Positions 9,847 to 18,548 of a DNA stretch of 64,000 bases are shown here, piece by piece. The translations under genes were made by a program, and so were the position numbers. Source of the DNA: Chitinophagales bacterium (GTDB lineage: Bacteria > Bacteroidota > Bacteroidia > Chitinophagales > Saprospiraceae); assembly GCA_022360175.1 (NCBI GenBank), contig JAKSDI010000299.1, positions 1 to 64,000 of the forward strand, written 5' to 3'. Each line of letters begins with the position of its first letter. The stretch's first letter is position 1. Under the pieces are notes generated by a model. The model had not been told where the DNA came from. It did not search any database and worked only from the letters and a program-made list of their open reading frames with translations.

Positions 9847-10665
9847 TTACAAATACTGATCCAGCAAATCAGCCATTTCTGATTGTAGCTTTGCAGCGGC
9901 ATTTCCAGCTGCTTCTGCAAAATTCTCCCCGTCACCGGCATAGATAATACCTCGAGAAGAATTGACTAATAGTCCGCAATATTTATTAAATCCATATTGA
10001 CTTAAAGCTTTCAAATCTCCGCCCTGAGCCCCTACTCCAGGCACGAGAAAAAAATGCTCAGGAGCAATTGCTCTCAACTCTTTGAATTTTTCCGGATGTG
10101 TAGCTCCTAGTACAAACATTAAATTTTCAGCACTCCCCCACTCCTGGGCCCGATGCATCACTTTTTCATAAAGTGCCTGTCCTACTGATTCCTGTGTATC
10201 CAACTGGAAGTCATTACTCCCCTTATTAGAAGTAAGTGCCAGTAGAACGACCCATTTTTCATCAAAACCCAAAAAGGGAGTCACCGAATCTTCTCCCATA
10301 TAAGGAGCAACCGTCAACGCATCTACATTCATGTTCTCAAAGAAAGCACTCGCATACATTTTAGAAGTATTGCCTATATCTCCCCTTTTAGCATCTGCTA
10401 TTACAAAATGGGAATCTGGGATATAATGAATTGTTTTTTCCAGTGATTGCCAGCCTTTGGAGCCCAAAGATTCGTAAAAAGCAGTATTTGGTTTATATGC
10501 GACACAATAGTCTTTAGTAGCGTCTATAATCTGCTTGTTAAACTCAAAAACAGGATCTTCGTTTACTAACAAATGTTTAGGTATACGTTTTATATCTGTA
10601 TCGAGCCCTACACATAGATATGATTGCTTCTTTTGAATATTATCGAAGAGCTGTTGGCGGTTCAT
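9847..10665 (-). CDS. pyrF: Orotidine 5'-phosphate decarboxylase
   Basis: 272 residues, in the longer (type 2) subfamily of OMP decarboxylases. It makes UMP from OMP in pyrimidine synthesis. The opening CVGLDTD, the KPNTAFYE strand and the catalytic [10 protein letters not shown] (Asp-Lys-x-x-Asp array) are all present, with the phosphate-binding segment [11 protein letters not shown] and SSRGI near the C-terminus. The gene is first in a likely pyrF-pepT unit and diverges from pabB across about 125 bases. Confidence 0.96.
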   Translation of the reverse strand: MNRQQLFDNIQKKQSYLCVGLDTDIKRIPKHLLVNEDPVFEFNKQIIDATKDYCVAYKPNTAFYESLGSKGWQSLEKTIHYIPDSHFVIADAKRGDIGNTSKMYASAFFENMNVDALTVAPYMGEDSVTPFLGFDEKWVVLLALTSNKGSNDFQLDTQESVGQALYEKVMHRAQEWGSAENLMFVLGATHPEKFKELRAIAPEHFFLVPGVGAQGGDLKALSQYGFNKYCGLLVNSSRGIIYAGDGENFAEAAGNAAAKLQSEMADLLDQYL

Positions 10666-10753
10666 ATATTTTTTGTGGCGAATGTAGTGTTTTTTGGTCT
10701 TATTTTAACCTATTTCACTCAACCCATTTTAAGTACAATTCGTTACTAAACCA

Positions 10754-10761
10754 TACTTTTG
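10754..10761 (+). promoter_or_regulatory. Candidate Bacteroidota -7 element upstream of pabB
   Basis: TACTTTTG fits TAnnTTTG, 29 bases before the pabB ATG in the pyrF-pabB intergenic gap. No TTTG/TTG -33 element was found at the expected spacing, so this is only suggestive. Confidence 0.4.
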
Positions 10762-10790
10762 CCGTCACATAAACGGAACAACCTCATTAG

Positions 10791-11807
10791 ATGATCCATT
10801 ATTTAGATCAAATTGATGCAATAAAACTCATGAATAAATACGGTAGTCAAAGCCTTCCATTTTTATTCATGATAGATTTTGAATTACAGCGTCCAATCGT
10901 AGTCCCTCTGGAGCACATTGATCCATCTATATTATTGTACAATATCAATGGACAGCATAATGTCTATGGCCAGAGCATCCCGCTTGATGATATAGCCCCA
11001 TTATTTCATAAAAGTCCCATATCATTTTCTGATTATCAAAAAGGCTTTGATTATGTAATAGAGCAGGAAAAAGCGGGAAACTCATACCTTGCCAATTTAA
11101 CCTATCCTACTCCTGTTAATACGAATCTTTCACTTAAAGAAATTTTCCTTCAAAGTAATGCTCCCTACAGGGTATGGTGGGACAAGCATTTTGTAGTTTT
11201 TTCTCCAGAATCTTTTATAACAATCTCACGAGAAGGGCAAATAGCTTCTTATCCCATGAAAGGGACCATTGACGCAAGTATTCCTAATGCTGCTGGAATA
11301 TTACTTGATGATCAAAAAGAAAAAGCAGAACATGCTACCATAGTTGACCTTATTCGTAATGACTTAAGTATTGTTGCCCGACAAGTAGAAGTAAGCAGAT
11401 ATCGCTATTTGGAAGAAATTACTACGGGTCAGGGAGGCCTTTTGCAAACGAGTTCAGAAATAACAGGCCAATTGCCTAACGGATTTTGGAATAAACTTGG
11501 AGATATTGTTTTTCAATTACTCCCTGCAGGGTCTATCAGTGGCGCCCCTAAAAGAAAGACCATCGAAATCATTCAACAGGCAGAGCATGGAGATAGAGGA
11601 TACTATACCGGTATTTGTGGTATTTTTGATGGCCAGCAACTCGATAGTGGCGTTATGATTCGTTTTATTGAAGAAAAGCCCGAAGGATTATTGTTCAGAA
11701 GTGGTGGTGGAATAACAGCTCAGAGTGACGGATGGTCTGAATACCAGGAGATGATTCGTAAAGTCTATCTCCCTTTTGTACCACAAAGTGTACCGATTTA
11801 TGTATGA
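10791..11807 (+). CDS. pabB: Aminodeoxychorismate synthase component I (PabB type)
   Basis: 338 residues, a compact chorismate-binding enzyme without the long N-terminal domain of TrpE. It converts chorismate plus ammonia to 4-amino-4-deoxychorismate. The C-terminal half carries the conserved YPMKGTI, LIRNDLS, LPAGSISGAPKRKT, EHGDRGYYTGICGIFDG and IRFIE...FRSGGGI segments. Its stop overlaps the next gene (pabC) by 4 bases (ATGA), so the two are translationally coupled, and this pairing makes PabB more likely than TrpE. The glutaminase partner (PabA/TrpG) is not in the window. Confidence 0.93.
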   Translation: MIHYLDQIDAIKLMNKYGSQSLPFLFMIDFELQRPIVVPLEHIDPSILLYNINGQHNVYGQSIPLDDIAPLFHKSPISFSDYQKGFDYVIEQEKAGNSYLANLTYPTPVNTNLSLKEIFLQSNAPYRVWWDKHFVVFSPESFITISREGQIASYPMKGTIDASIPNAAGILLDDQKEKAEHATIVDLIRNDLSIVARQVEVSRYRYLEEITTGQGGLLQTSSEITGQLPNGFWNKLGDIVFQLLPAGSISGAPKRKTIEIIQQAEHGDRGYYTGICGIFDGQQLDSGVMIRFIEEKPEGLLFRSGGGITAQSDGWSEYQEMIRKVYLPFVPQSVPIYV

Positions 11808-12397
11808 AACAATTCTTAGAAAGTATTTGCTGTAAAGATGGGGCTTTATTGAATTTGCCTTATCATCAACGACGACTGAATAAAGTTTTCCAGTATTTTC
11901 ACCCAGAACATTTACCAATATCCCTGGCCTCCATTTCAATTCCTGAAGAATACCAAAAAGGGATCTATAAGTGTCGGCTTAGGTATTCCTACCGAATATT
12001 AAGCCTTGAGTTTTCACCGTATATCATGCGGCCGATCAACAGCCTTAAGCTCGTAGAACACAACAAGATTGAGTATGCTCATAAATATGCTGATCGAACT
12101 ACACTCAATGAGCTCTTTGAGAAAAAATCCATTGCAGATGATGTACTAATTGTAAAAAACGGCTTCCTTACAGATACTACCTATGCTAATATTGCTCTAT
12201 TTGACGGAACAAAATGGCTTACACCTGTCTCTCCACTTTTGGCAGGCACCAGACGAGCAAAATTACTAGACGATCGTATTATACAATTAGCTACTATTAA
12301 AAAAAACGATATAAAAAATTTTCAGTGCGTGCGGCTTTTCAATGCTATGATTCCCTTCGAAGAAGGCCCTATCATTTCCACTAAAAATATTTTCTAA
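11804..12397 (+). CDS. pabC: Aminodeoxychorismate lyase-like class IV PLP enzyme
   Basis: 197 residues, shorter than the roughly 270-residue family norm but with the class IV core. The order is an N-terminal LPYHQRRLNK, the catalytic-lysine neighbourhood around IEYAHKYADR, the DVLIVKNGFLTDTTYANIALFDG cofactor region, and a C-terminal LLAGTRRAKLLD. PabC releases pyruvate from aminodeoxychorismate to give 4-aminobenzoate for folate. The shortness reflects loss of part of the N-terminal domain and is usual for the Bacteroidota pabC that follows pabB. It starts in an ATGA overlap with pabB. Confidence 0.88.
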   Translation: MKQFLESICCKDGALLNLPYHQRRLNKVFQYFHPEHLPISLASISIPEEYQKGIYKCRLRYSYRILSLEFSPYIMRPINSLKLVEHNKIEYAHKYADRTTLNELFEKKSIADDVLIVKNGFLTDTTYANIALFDGTKWLTPVSPLLAGTRRAKLLDDRIIQLATIKKNDIKNFQCVRLFNAMIPFEEGPIISTKNIF

Positions 12398-12420
12398 ATG
12401 GTCCTTTCAGGCATAAAAAA

Positions 12421-12441
12421 AGCCGTGCTATATGCACGGCT
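12421..12441. terminator. Hairpin after pabC
   Basis: AGCCGTGC (12421-12428), TATAT loop, GCACGGCT (12434-12441). Seven A residues precede it, so it has a T tract only on the minus strand; on the plus strand it is a bare stem 24 bases past pabC. It may act as a 3'-end stabilising or weak termination structure. Confidence 0.55.
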
Positions 12442-12620
12442 AACAAAATTGGACTAGTATGAAAAAACTCTGCAATATTTTTAACTGGATTTCTTTCTAA
12501 ATGTTGCACTAAAATCAGCCTTAATTTATACTTTCCGGCCAATGACATTTTTTTCCGGTTGAAATCATTAAATTCGCCGATATTCCTTTTTTTTGAATTT
12601 ATGCCTAACCAAGTAAAATT

Positions 12621-14288
12621 ATGACGGATATTGCTATAGCACAAGCCGCGACGCTTCAGGATGTTGGAGCGATTGCAGAACAACTCAACATTTCAGAAGA
12701 GCAGATGGAGCGCTACGGAAAGTATAAAGCAAAGCTTCCACTTTCTCTCATTGATCCCAGTAAAATAGATCAAAGCAAACTTATTTTAGTTTCTGCTATT
12801 TCTCCTACTCCGGCTGGAGAAGGTAAAACAACGATGTCTATTGGCCTCACGCAGGGCCTTAATAAAATAGGCAAAAAGACAACAGTTGTATTAAGAGAAC
12901 CTTCATTAGGGCCTGTCTTTGGTATTAAAGGCGGTGCGACTGGAGGAGGATATTCTCAGGTATTGCCAATGGAGGATATCAACTTGCATTTCACAGGAGA
13001 TTTTTCAGCTATAGAGAAAGCCCACAACTTATTAGCAGCGCTTATTGACAACAATCTGCAAAGCAAAACTAATAAGTTGGGAATTGACCCTCGCACTGTG
13101 CTGTGGAAGAGAGTAATGGATATGAATGACCGTGCGCTACGCCGTGCTGTTATCGGCCTGGGGGGAACTGGTTCGGGAGTGCCTCGCGAAACGGGTTTTG
13201 ATATCACTGCAGCCTCTGAGATCATGGCAATCCTTTGCTTAAGCGAAAACAGAGCTGACCTTAAGGAAAGATTAGGAAACATATTTGTTGGCTTCACCTT
13301 TGATAAAAAGCCTATCTATGCACGAGATTTGAATGCTCAAGGAGCAATGGCTGCTTTACTCAAGGATGCTATTAAACCTAATCTCGTTCAAACCTTAGAA
13401 GGCAATCCTGCAATTATTCATGGCGGGCCATTTGCCAATATTGCTCAGGGTACCAATACTGTAATTGCTACTAAAATGGGGATGAGCCTTTCAGAGTATG
13501 TTGTTACAGAAGCTGGTTTTGGTTGTGATCTAGGTGCAGAAAAATTCCTGGATATAAAATGCCAGAGTGCAGGTATTTCGCCTAAAGCAGTTGTATTAGT
13601 AGCAACGGTAAGAGCGTTGAAGTATCATGGAGGGGTAAGTTTAAAAGAATTGAATGAAAATAATCCTGAAGCAGTTTCCAGAGGTTGTGCCAATTTGGAA
13701 AAACACCTGGAGAACGTTGCTCAATTTGGATTACAGGCCGTTGTAGCAATCAATCGCTTCACCAATGATAGCGACGAAGAAATTCAAGCAATACAAAATG
13801 CTTGTCAACGCTTTGGAGTGGAAGCAGTGATCGCTGAAGTTTGGGCAAAGGGAGGAGAAGGAGCAATAGAACTTGCTACTGCTGTTGCAAAAATAGTGGA
13901 TGAAAAAGAAGAGGCATTTACTCCAATATATGATTGGAAAAGTTCAGTCGAAGATAAAATTCAAGCGGTTGCGACTAAAATTTATGGAGCTAAAGGAGTA
14001 GAATATACTCTACAAGCAAAAAGAGACTTACGCAGAATCAAACAGCTAGAATTAGAAGCCTTGCCTGTTTGTATTGCTAAAACGCAAAAGTCACTTTCTG
14101 ACAATGCCAAGTTATTAGGACGCCCTACCGATTTTGTCATCACGGTAAGAGAAATTGAGATTGCAGCAGGAGCAGGCTTCCTTGTTCCTATTACTGGCAA
14201 TATCATGCGCATGCCTGGATTACCATCTATTCCAGCTGCTGAAAAAATTGATATCGACGAACAGGGTAATATCACAGGATTATTTTAA
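12621..14288 (+). CDS. fhs: Formate--tetrahydrofolate ligase
   Basis: 555 residues, the usual length. It joins formate and tetrahydrofolate using ATP to give 10-formyl-THF for purine and one-carbon metabolism. The nucleotide-binding PTPAGEGKTT loop is at about residues 64-73, followed by REPSLGPVFGIKGGATGGGY, the LHFTGD segment, TEAGFGCDLGAEKF and the C-terminal VPITGNIMRMPGLP. It lies 223 bases after pabC in the same direction, beside folate synthesis genes (pabB, pabC and folK within 6 kb), though each probably has its own promoter. A terminator follows. Confidence 0.97.
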   Translation: MTDIAIAQAATLQDVGAIAEQLNISEEQMERYGKYKAKLPLSLIDPSKIDQSKLILVSAISPTPAGEGKTTMSIGLTQGLNKIGKKTTVVLREPSLGPVFGIKGGATGGGYSQVLPMEDINLHFTGDFSAIEKAHNLLAALIDNNLQSKTNKLGIDPRTVLWKRVMDMNDRALRRAVIGLGGTGSGVPRETGFDITAASEIMAILCLSENRADLKERLGNIFVGFTFDKKPIYARDLNAQGAMAALLKDAIKPNLVQTLEGNPAIIHGGPFANIAQGTNTVIATKMGMSLSEYVVTEAGFGCDLGAEKFLDIKCQSAGISPKAVVLVATVRALKYHGGVSLKELNENNPEAVSRGCANLEKHLENVAQFGLQAVVAINRFTNDSDEEIQAIQNACQRFGVEAVIAEVWAKGGEGAIELATAVAKIVDEKEEAFTPIYDWKSSVEDKIQAVATKIYGAKGVEYTLQAKRDLRRIKQLELEALPVCIAKTQKSLSDNAKLLGRPTDFVITVREIEIAAGAGFLVPITGNIMRMPGLPSIPAAEKIDIDEQGNITGLF

Positions 14289-14367
14289 ATCCAAAGTAAC
14301 CAGGCCTATATTTCCATATATAGTTCTGGCATATTTTTGCAATCGAAGGATATAGAACTTTTTTAGT

Positions 14368-14407
14368 GCCTCAATTGTTCTTTTAGGGTAGTTGAGGCAA
14401 ATTTTTT
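14368..14407 (+). terminator. Rho-independent terminator after fhs
   Basis: GCCTCAA (14368-14374) pairs with TTGAGGC (14392-14398), followed by AAA and six T residues. It lies 79 bases past the fhs stop. A TATTTTTG -7-like box at 14332-14339 sits between fhs and the hairpin, so a very short transcript of its own is also possible. Confidence 0.7.
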
Positions 14408-15005
14408 CTGCTTTTTGAATATTTATTGGCTTTTATGCCAAATATATATTTGCACTTGAAGTATTTTTGTCCTACAAATAATCTTTTTAAACTGAGATTA
14501 TTTGTTCAATTCATTATTTTTGCTTACCCTATGGGGTAAATCGATACTCTCTAGTTGAAAATAAAGGGTATCCAACTTATTTTTCATGCTAACTCAACTA
14601 AATAGAAATCGTACTACACTCACTATATGGATTGGCGTTCTGCCAGTACCTGATACCCTTCGCTCCAATTTTCTTCCCTTGCAAATCATTATAGACAGAG
14701 GATCGTGCAAATAAAACTTATGTATGACTATGTGGCTTAAACAAATAACTAATTTTCTCTCTACGGATAACTTACCTAATAAAACCCAAAGAAACGGTTT
14801 TGTCAAACCCAAACAGTTAGAAAAAAATGTATTTGTTTACCATAGGTATATCAATAAAGGAGATCAAGTGGCTTTTGAGAGAAAAAGATCACTAAAGGCT
14901 TAGAATCAAAAGATGTAAAAGTGCTTTAGGTATAAAGCCTTAAGTGACTATTTGTATTATGTGCCTTAGAAAGCTTTGGCACTTTCATTATTAAATTTTC
15001 TTAGT
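14408..15005. other. About 600-base gene-free leader region before the two small proteins
   Basis: No plausible protein is seen; the open frames here lack start context and family features. It holds candidate -7 boxes TATATTTG (14445-14452) and TATTTTTG (14515-14522). It also has a perfect 10-bp inverted repeat CAAATAATCT/AGATTATTTG (14475-14484, 14495-14504), a small TACCC/GGGTA hairpin (14525-14538), and GTGCC/GGCAC (14961-14965, 14978-14982) just upstream of the first small gene. It may be a structured 5' leader or hold a small RNA. Confidence 0.45.
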
Positions 15006-15221
15006 ATGAGATTCAGTAAAAACTTTTCACCAGGAAAGGGAAAGTATTATTTTACCATCAAATCCATTCCTAACAACATTACGATTTATCGTAAGAATAA
15101 AGATGCTGCAGCTAGTGCATTTAAAAGATACATGAAGGCTGGTAAAGAGGTAGAATGGTTAGGAAAATGGGATGGTAAAAAATTTACCGAGAGTACTCCA
15201 CCAAGTGTACTTGCAGCATAA
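15006..15221 (+). CDS. Small basic protein of unknown function (71 aa)
   Basis: 71 residues from the ATG at 15006, opening MRFSKNFSPGKGKYYF; a TTG at 14976 would only add ten hydrophobic residues of no clear meaning. Lys-rich, no signal peptide or membrane segment, and no domain I can name with confidence. The pattern FTIKSI..NITIYRKNKDAAASAFKRYMKAGKEVEWLGKW looks like a short mixed beta/alpha fold. It is followed 47 bases later by a second small basic gene, so the two probably form a unit. Strongly codon-like composition and position after a structured leader support a real gene. Confidence 0.72.
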   Translation: MRFSKNFSPGKGKYYFTIKSIPNNITIYRKNKDAAASAFKRYMKAGKEVEWLGKWDGKKFTESTPPSVLAA

Positions 15222-15268
15222 ATCTACTAAAATCTTAATATTTCATTTACTTTTAAATACTTGAGATC

Positions 15269-15451
15269 ATGCAGGGTAAAAGCATCAAGGTAAAAGTCGT
15301 AAAAGAAACCTCCAAAACTGTTACCATCAATATGCCAACACTGAATCGAAAGATGCCGGTTCCACGTAAGGAATTTGAGAAGCGTGTGGAAAATGGCCTT
15401 TACGAAGTAATTGGTGATTTTGAAAAGAAGGAGGAGGAAGTCGAAGAATAG
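15269..15451 (+). CDS. Small basic protein with acidic tail, unknown function (60 aa)
   Basis: 60 residues, MQGKSIKVKVVKETSKTV..., basic for the first 45 residues and ending in the acidic run EKKEEEVEE. Alternating hydrophobic positions (KVKVVKETSKTVTINMP) suggest a small beta structure, perhaps SH3-like. No family was recognised. It follows the 71-residue gene in the same direction and is closed by a 13-bp perfect hairpin at 15524-15555, which supports a two-gene unit. Confidence 0.68.
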   Translation: MQGKSIKVKVVKETSKTVTINMPTLNRKMPVPRKEFEKRVENGLYEVIGDFEKKEEEVEE

Positions 15452-15523
15452 ACTTTACAGCTAAAACAACAGGGTGTATCTCAAAAAATAGCACACTCTA
15501 ACGAACCTAATAACACTTTGAAT

Positions 15524-15555
15524 AGCTCGTCGTAGTCTGAGAACTACGACGAGCT
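15524..15555. terminator. Perfect 13-bp hairpin after the small-protein pair
   Basis: AGCTCGTCGTAGT (15524-15536), six-base loop, ACTACGACGAGCT (15543-15555), with no T tract. It lies between the small genes (plus) and the convergent esterase (minus). Its GCTCGTCG foot is shared with the hairpin at 50857-50888. Confidence 0.7.
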
Positions 15556-15627
15556 TATGATGCTGCAATATAAACTTTGCTGTTATTTTTTGCAGCTTTC
15601 TCTCTTAGCTCTCTAAAACAAGAAGGT

Positions 15628-17052
15628 TTAGTTGAGCTTACTAAACTGCTGGTTGTAAACCAATTTCCCGTCTTGGTAAATGTTTATCAAATAAGTAGCC
15701 ATCGGGAGCTGGCTTATATTAATATTTTTTTCAGCTGGAAGGCTTCCGGACATCATCTCTCTTCCATCCAATGATTGTATTTTATATTTCCAACCCAAAG
15801 AGGAATGAGGCAATTCCAGATAAATCTCCTCTCCTCCAGGATTGGGATATATTTTTATCCGCTTTATTTTTTTTTCATTTTTTTCTCCAGTAGAAACATC
15901 ACCAAATAGCCAGATATATGCATCTGGAAATTCCCTCGCCCAATACCACTCTGAATGTTGACCATCTGAATGATCAATTGCAAGCACTTCTTCTGATGTA
16001 AATCCAGCAGCCAATAGCGTATTGTACATGGAATTCATATCTGTTACCTGCTCGCCATTGCTCCCTTCCAAAGCTCCTGCGATCATGTATATTTTCATAT
16101 CATCCTGTTTAGCTGTTGAGCTCAAATGAGTATAACATTCATCTGAAAACCAGAAAGAGGCAGAAAAAACACCCGCTTTAGAAAATACATCCTGATGTTC
16201 AATAGCTGCATATAAAGATATAAGTCCTCCCATTGACGACCCCATGATACCTGTAGACAAGCGTTCTGGGCGTGTGCGAAAATGTTCATCAATATAGGGC
16301 TTAAGTGTTGCTACTATAAAATCGACATATTCGGCTCCTTCTCCTCCCCCATATTGAGGATTTACCCAGGGAGAATATTCATCCAGGCGATGGTTTGCGC
16401 CATTATCAATTGCCACTACAATGATACCTTCATCTCCATTTTCAAAAAGCATATTCAAAGATTCATCTACTTCCCATTCGCCGGAAAAAGAAGTAGCTGC
16501 ATCAAAAACGTTTTGCCCATCATGCATATAGAGTACAGGATAAGACTTATTCGAGCTGTCATAATCAGGAGGAAGATATATCCACACCCTTCTATTGCGG
16601 CCTAATTGAGGCATATAGAAGTCTTCATCCAGGATTGATACATTATCCGCAGCAGTAGAAGTAGGCCCATTTCCCTCCCAAGAAAGTATTTCCAGATTTA
16701 GTACCTGCTCGCTACCATCATAATCATACGTACGATTGGGCAGGTATCCTCCAATTTCATTTCCTTCCACGGTTGGCCAACTTCCTCTGGTAAACTTAAA
16801 CTCCAAAAGGCCTGGATCTGGATCAATGGTTATTATAAAGTTCCCATTGATATCTTCTGTTAGCTGGTAATCAATAGCTCCAGGGTCCCAACCATTAAAA
16901 GAACCTGCTACATAAATTGCTTCATCCATTGGCGTATTAGCAGGTATACTGGTAACATTAAGTGTAATTTGAGCAAAAGCAGATAGGCCTAGCAGCATAT
17001 AAATTATCAAAAAAGCGGATTTGGCAAGACCAATAGAATATGTATTTTTCAT
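15628..17052 (-). CDS. Secreted esterase with N-terminal CBM-like domain and T9SS type A signal
   Basis: 474 residues. Signal peptide 1-28 (LLGLSAFAQ), then a starch-binding-like beta domain (about 29-125; VAGSFNGWDPG, FKFTRGSWPTVEGNEIGG), then a putative esterase (EstD/Fes-like) domain from about 140 to 385 with YPVLYMHDGQNVFD and the nucleophile elbow G-S-S-M-G at 271-275 (Ser273). His in DGQHSEWYW is a candidate triad residue. The last 75 residues are a T9SS type A sorting domain (IYPNPGGEEIYLEL, GREMMSGSL, ATYLINIY). The protein should be secreted or surface-held and could deacylate or cleave an ester in carbohydrate or siderophore substrates. Convergent with the small genes and divergent from the outer-membrane protein gene. 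Confidence 0.88.
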   Translation of the reverse strand: MKNTYSIGLAKSAFLIIYMLLGLSAFAQITLNVTSIPANTPMDEAIYVAGSFNGWDPGAIDYQLTEDINGNFIITIDPDPGLLEFKFTRGSWPTVEGNEIGGYLPNRTYDYDGSEQVLNLEILSWEGNGPTSTAADNVSILDEDFYMPQLGRNRRVWIYLPPDYDSSNKSYPVLYMHDGQNVFDAATSFSGEWEVDESLNMLFENGDEGIIVVAIDNGANHRLDEYSPWVNPQYGGGEGAEYVDFIVATLKPYIDEHFRTRPERLSTGIMGSSMGGLISLYAAIEHQDVFSKAGVFSASFWFSDECYTHLSSTAKQDDMKIYMIAGALEGSNGEQVTDMNSMYNTLLAAGFTSEEVLAIDHSDGQHSEWYWAREFPDAYIWLFGDVSTGEKNEKKIKRIKIYPNPGGEEIYLELPHSSLGWKYKIQSLDGREMMSGSLPAEKNINISQLPMATYLINIYQDGKLVYNQQFSKLN

Positions 17053-17243
17053 CGAAATATCCGTGTATGATTAAGATTGGAAATAGGAATCCTATCTATA
17101 GTTTTAAGATAATCCTTATTTTTTGTAAAGATAACCCAACCATTTGTTAAATAACTCCTGTCTGGGCATAGTAATAGTAAAAACAAGAGAAAAGTAAGTA
17201 AATTAGCTATTGAAGTGGCTTATGATTTACTATTTATCAGGAC

Positions 17244-17993
17244 ATGAAACAGCTAATATTACTTGCGCTCATGATTATTTGTAGCTCTCCCCTTATTGGG
17301 CAAAGGGTATACAGTTATATTTATTTGGTAGATGGAGATACCCTTGCAGGTACAATAAAAGAGTATCAGCAGGGATATGCAGTAATAATAGAAAAAGACA
17401 ATGGCAGAAAGCTGACCATTGATGTTGCTGATATTGAAAGAATAAGCCAGAAACAGTATATTGATACTCCTTTTCGCAAAAAAACAAGTAAACCTATATA
17501 TTCTTTTCGCGAAAAGGGTATTTATAATATACTATATATGTCAAACCTCATAGGCAGCACTAATGATAAAACGCAATTCGGTGGTGGTATGCACAATATA
17601 CTTGGCTATCAATTCCACCGTATTCTGGGTCTGGGTGTTAGAGGAGGTATTGACGGTTACTCATTAGAAGATAGCTATAACCTTATATCAGCATTTGTCG
17701 AATTAAGGGGGTATTTGAACAAAAAACGAATTGCACCTTATTATTCAATTGCTGCGGGGCAGGGCTTTTATTTAAAAGGAAAACAAGAAAATATCGTGCT
17801 GGCAGATGGAGGTATAATGGGACGGCTGTCATTAGGAATGCGTCTTGGAGCAAGTGAAGATGCTAATGTCTTAGTAGATATTGGTTATCAATTCCAAGAG
17901 GTATATATAGAAAGAGAATTTGATTTTGGTGAACTCGAAAAAACATCCATCAACTTTAACCGGCTAGTGCTCAGAGTGGGGTTGATATTTTAG
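17244..17993 (+). CDS. Putative outer-membrane beta-barrel protein
   Basis: 249 residues, signal peptide about 1-19 (ICSSPLIGQ). A short N-terminal region with DGDTLAGTIKEYQQGYAVIIEKDNG (a motif seen in many Bacteroidota secreted proteins) precedes a C-terminal set of alternating hydrophobic strands (GGGMHNILGYQF, GVRGGIDGYS, FVELRGYL, LVDIGYQFQEVY, LVLRVGLIF) ending in Phe, as in small outer-membrane barrels. The ECF sigma factor gene starts 3 bases after its stop, so it is in the same operon and may be part of the signal pathway or a co-regulated envelope protein. Confidence 0.72.
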   Translation: MKQLILLALMIICSSPLIGQRVYSYIYLVDGDTLAGTIKEYQQGYAVIIEKDNGRKLTIDVADIERISQKQYIDTPFRKKTSKPIYSFREKGIYNILYMSNLIGSTNDKTQFGGGMHNILGYQFHRILGLGVRGGIDGYSLEDSYNLISAFVELRGYLNKKRIAPYYSIAAGQGFYLKGKQENIVLADGGIMGRLSLGMRLGASEDANVLVDIGYQFQEVYIEREFDFGELEKTSINFNRLVLRVGLIF

Positions 17994-17996
17994 TAT

Positions 17997-18548
17997 ATGC
18001 CAAAACCAATACTACATACAGACAAGGAGTTAGTCGATGGTTGTATAAAAAATGACCGGTATGCACAGGAAATGTTATACCGTAAGTTCTTTGCTACAAT
18101 GATGCGAATGGTGATGCGCTATACCAAAAACCAGGAAGAGGCAATGGAGATTCTTAATAATGGATTTTTAAGGGTATTTAAAAAATTACCTACTTATTCA
18201 TTCAAAGGATCTTTGGAAGGGTGGATCAGGAAATTGATATTTCACAGTGTGTCAGATTATTTTCGCAGCAATTCCAAGCCCATATATTTCATGGATTTGG
18301 AAGATCGAGATGCCCCAACTAATGAAAATGCACTAAATAATTTATACCTGGAGGATGTGATGCAATTGGTAGACCTTCTTCCTAGTGCTACTAAAGATGT
18401 TTTTTATTTATATGCGATAGATGGATATACCCATGTGGAAATTGCTGATATGCTAAATATTAGTGTTGGTACCTCCAAATGGCATCTTTCTAATGCTAGA
18501 AAAAAGTTGAAGCAGTTAATACGAACTCATTATAATCATGCAGGATAA
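17997..18548 (+). CDS. ECF RNA polymerase sigma factor
   Basis: 183 residues. Region 2 (YRKFFATMMRMVMRYTKNQEEAMEILNN followed by F..F..LPTYSFKGSLEGWIRKL) binds the core enzyme and the -10; region 4 (LLPSATKDVFYLYAIDGYTHVEIADMLNISVGTSKWHLSNARKKLK) is the -35-reading helix-turn-helix. There is no extra C-terminal domain. The gene overlaps the following membrane protein by 11 bases, the arrangement of a sigma factor with its anti-sigma partner. The targets are unknown; the preceding barrel protein and the following protein are the likely local members. Confidence 0.93.
   Translation: MPKPILHTDKELVDGCIKNDRYAQEMLYRKFFATMMRMVMRYTKNQEEAMEILNNGFLRVFKKLPTYSFKGSLEGWIRKLIFHSVSDYFRSNSKPIYFMDLEDRDAPTNENALNNLYLEDVMQLVDLLPSATKDVFYLYAIDGYTHVEIADMLNISVGTSKWHLSNARKKLKQLIRTHYNHAG

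Noticed and set aside
12381..12683. Minus-strand frame across the pabC-fhs gap
   Set aside because: It overlaps the start of fhs and the hairpin after pabC; no domain or plausible start.
14594..14812. Minus-strand frame of about 72 codons in the leader region
   Set aside because: No family features, no good start context, and it overlaps inverted repeats; looks like chance.
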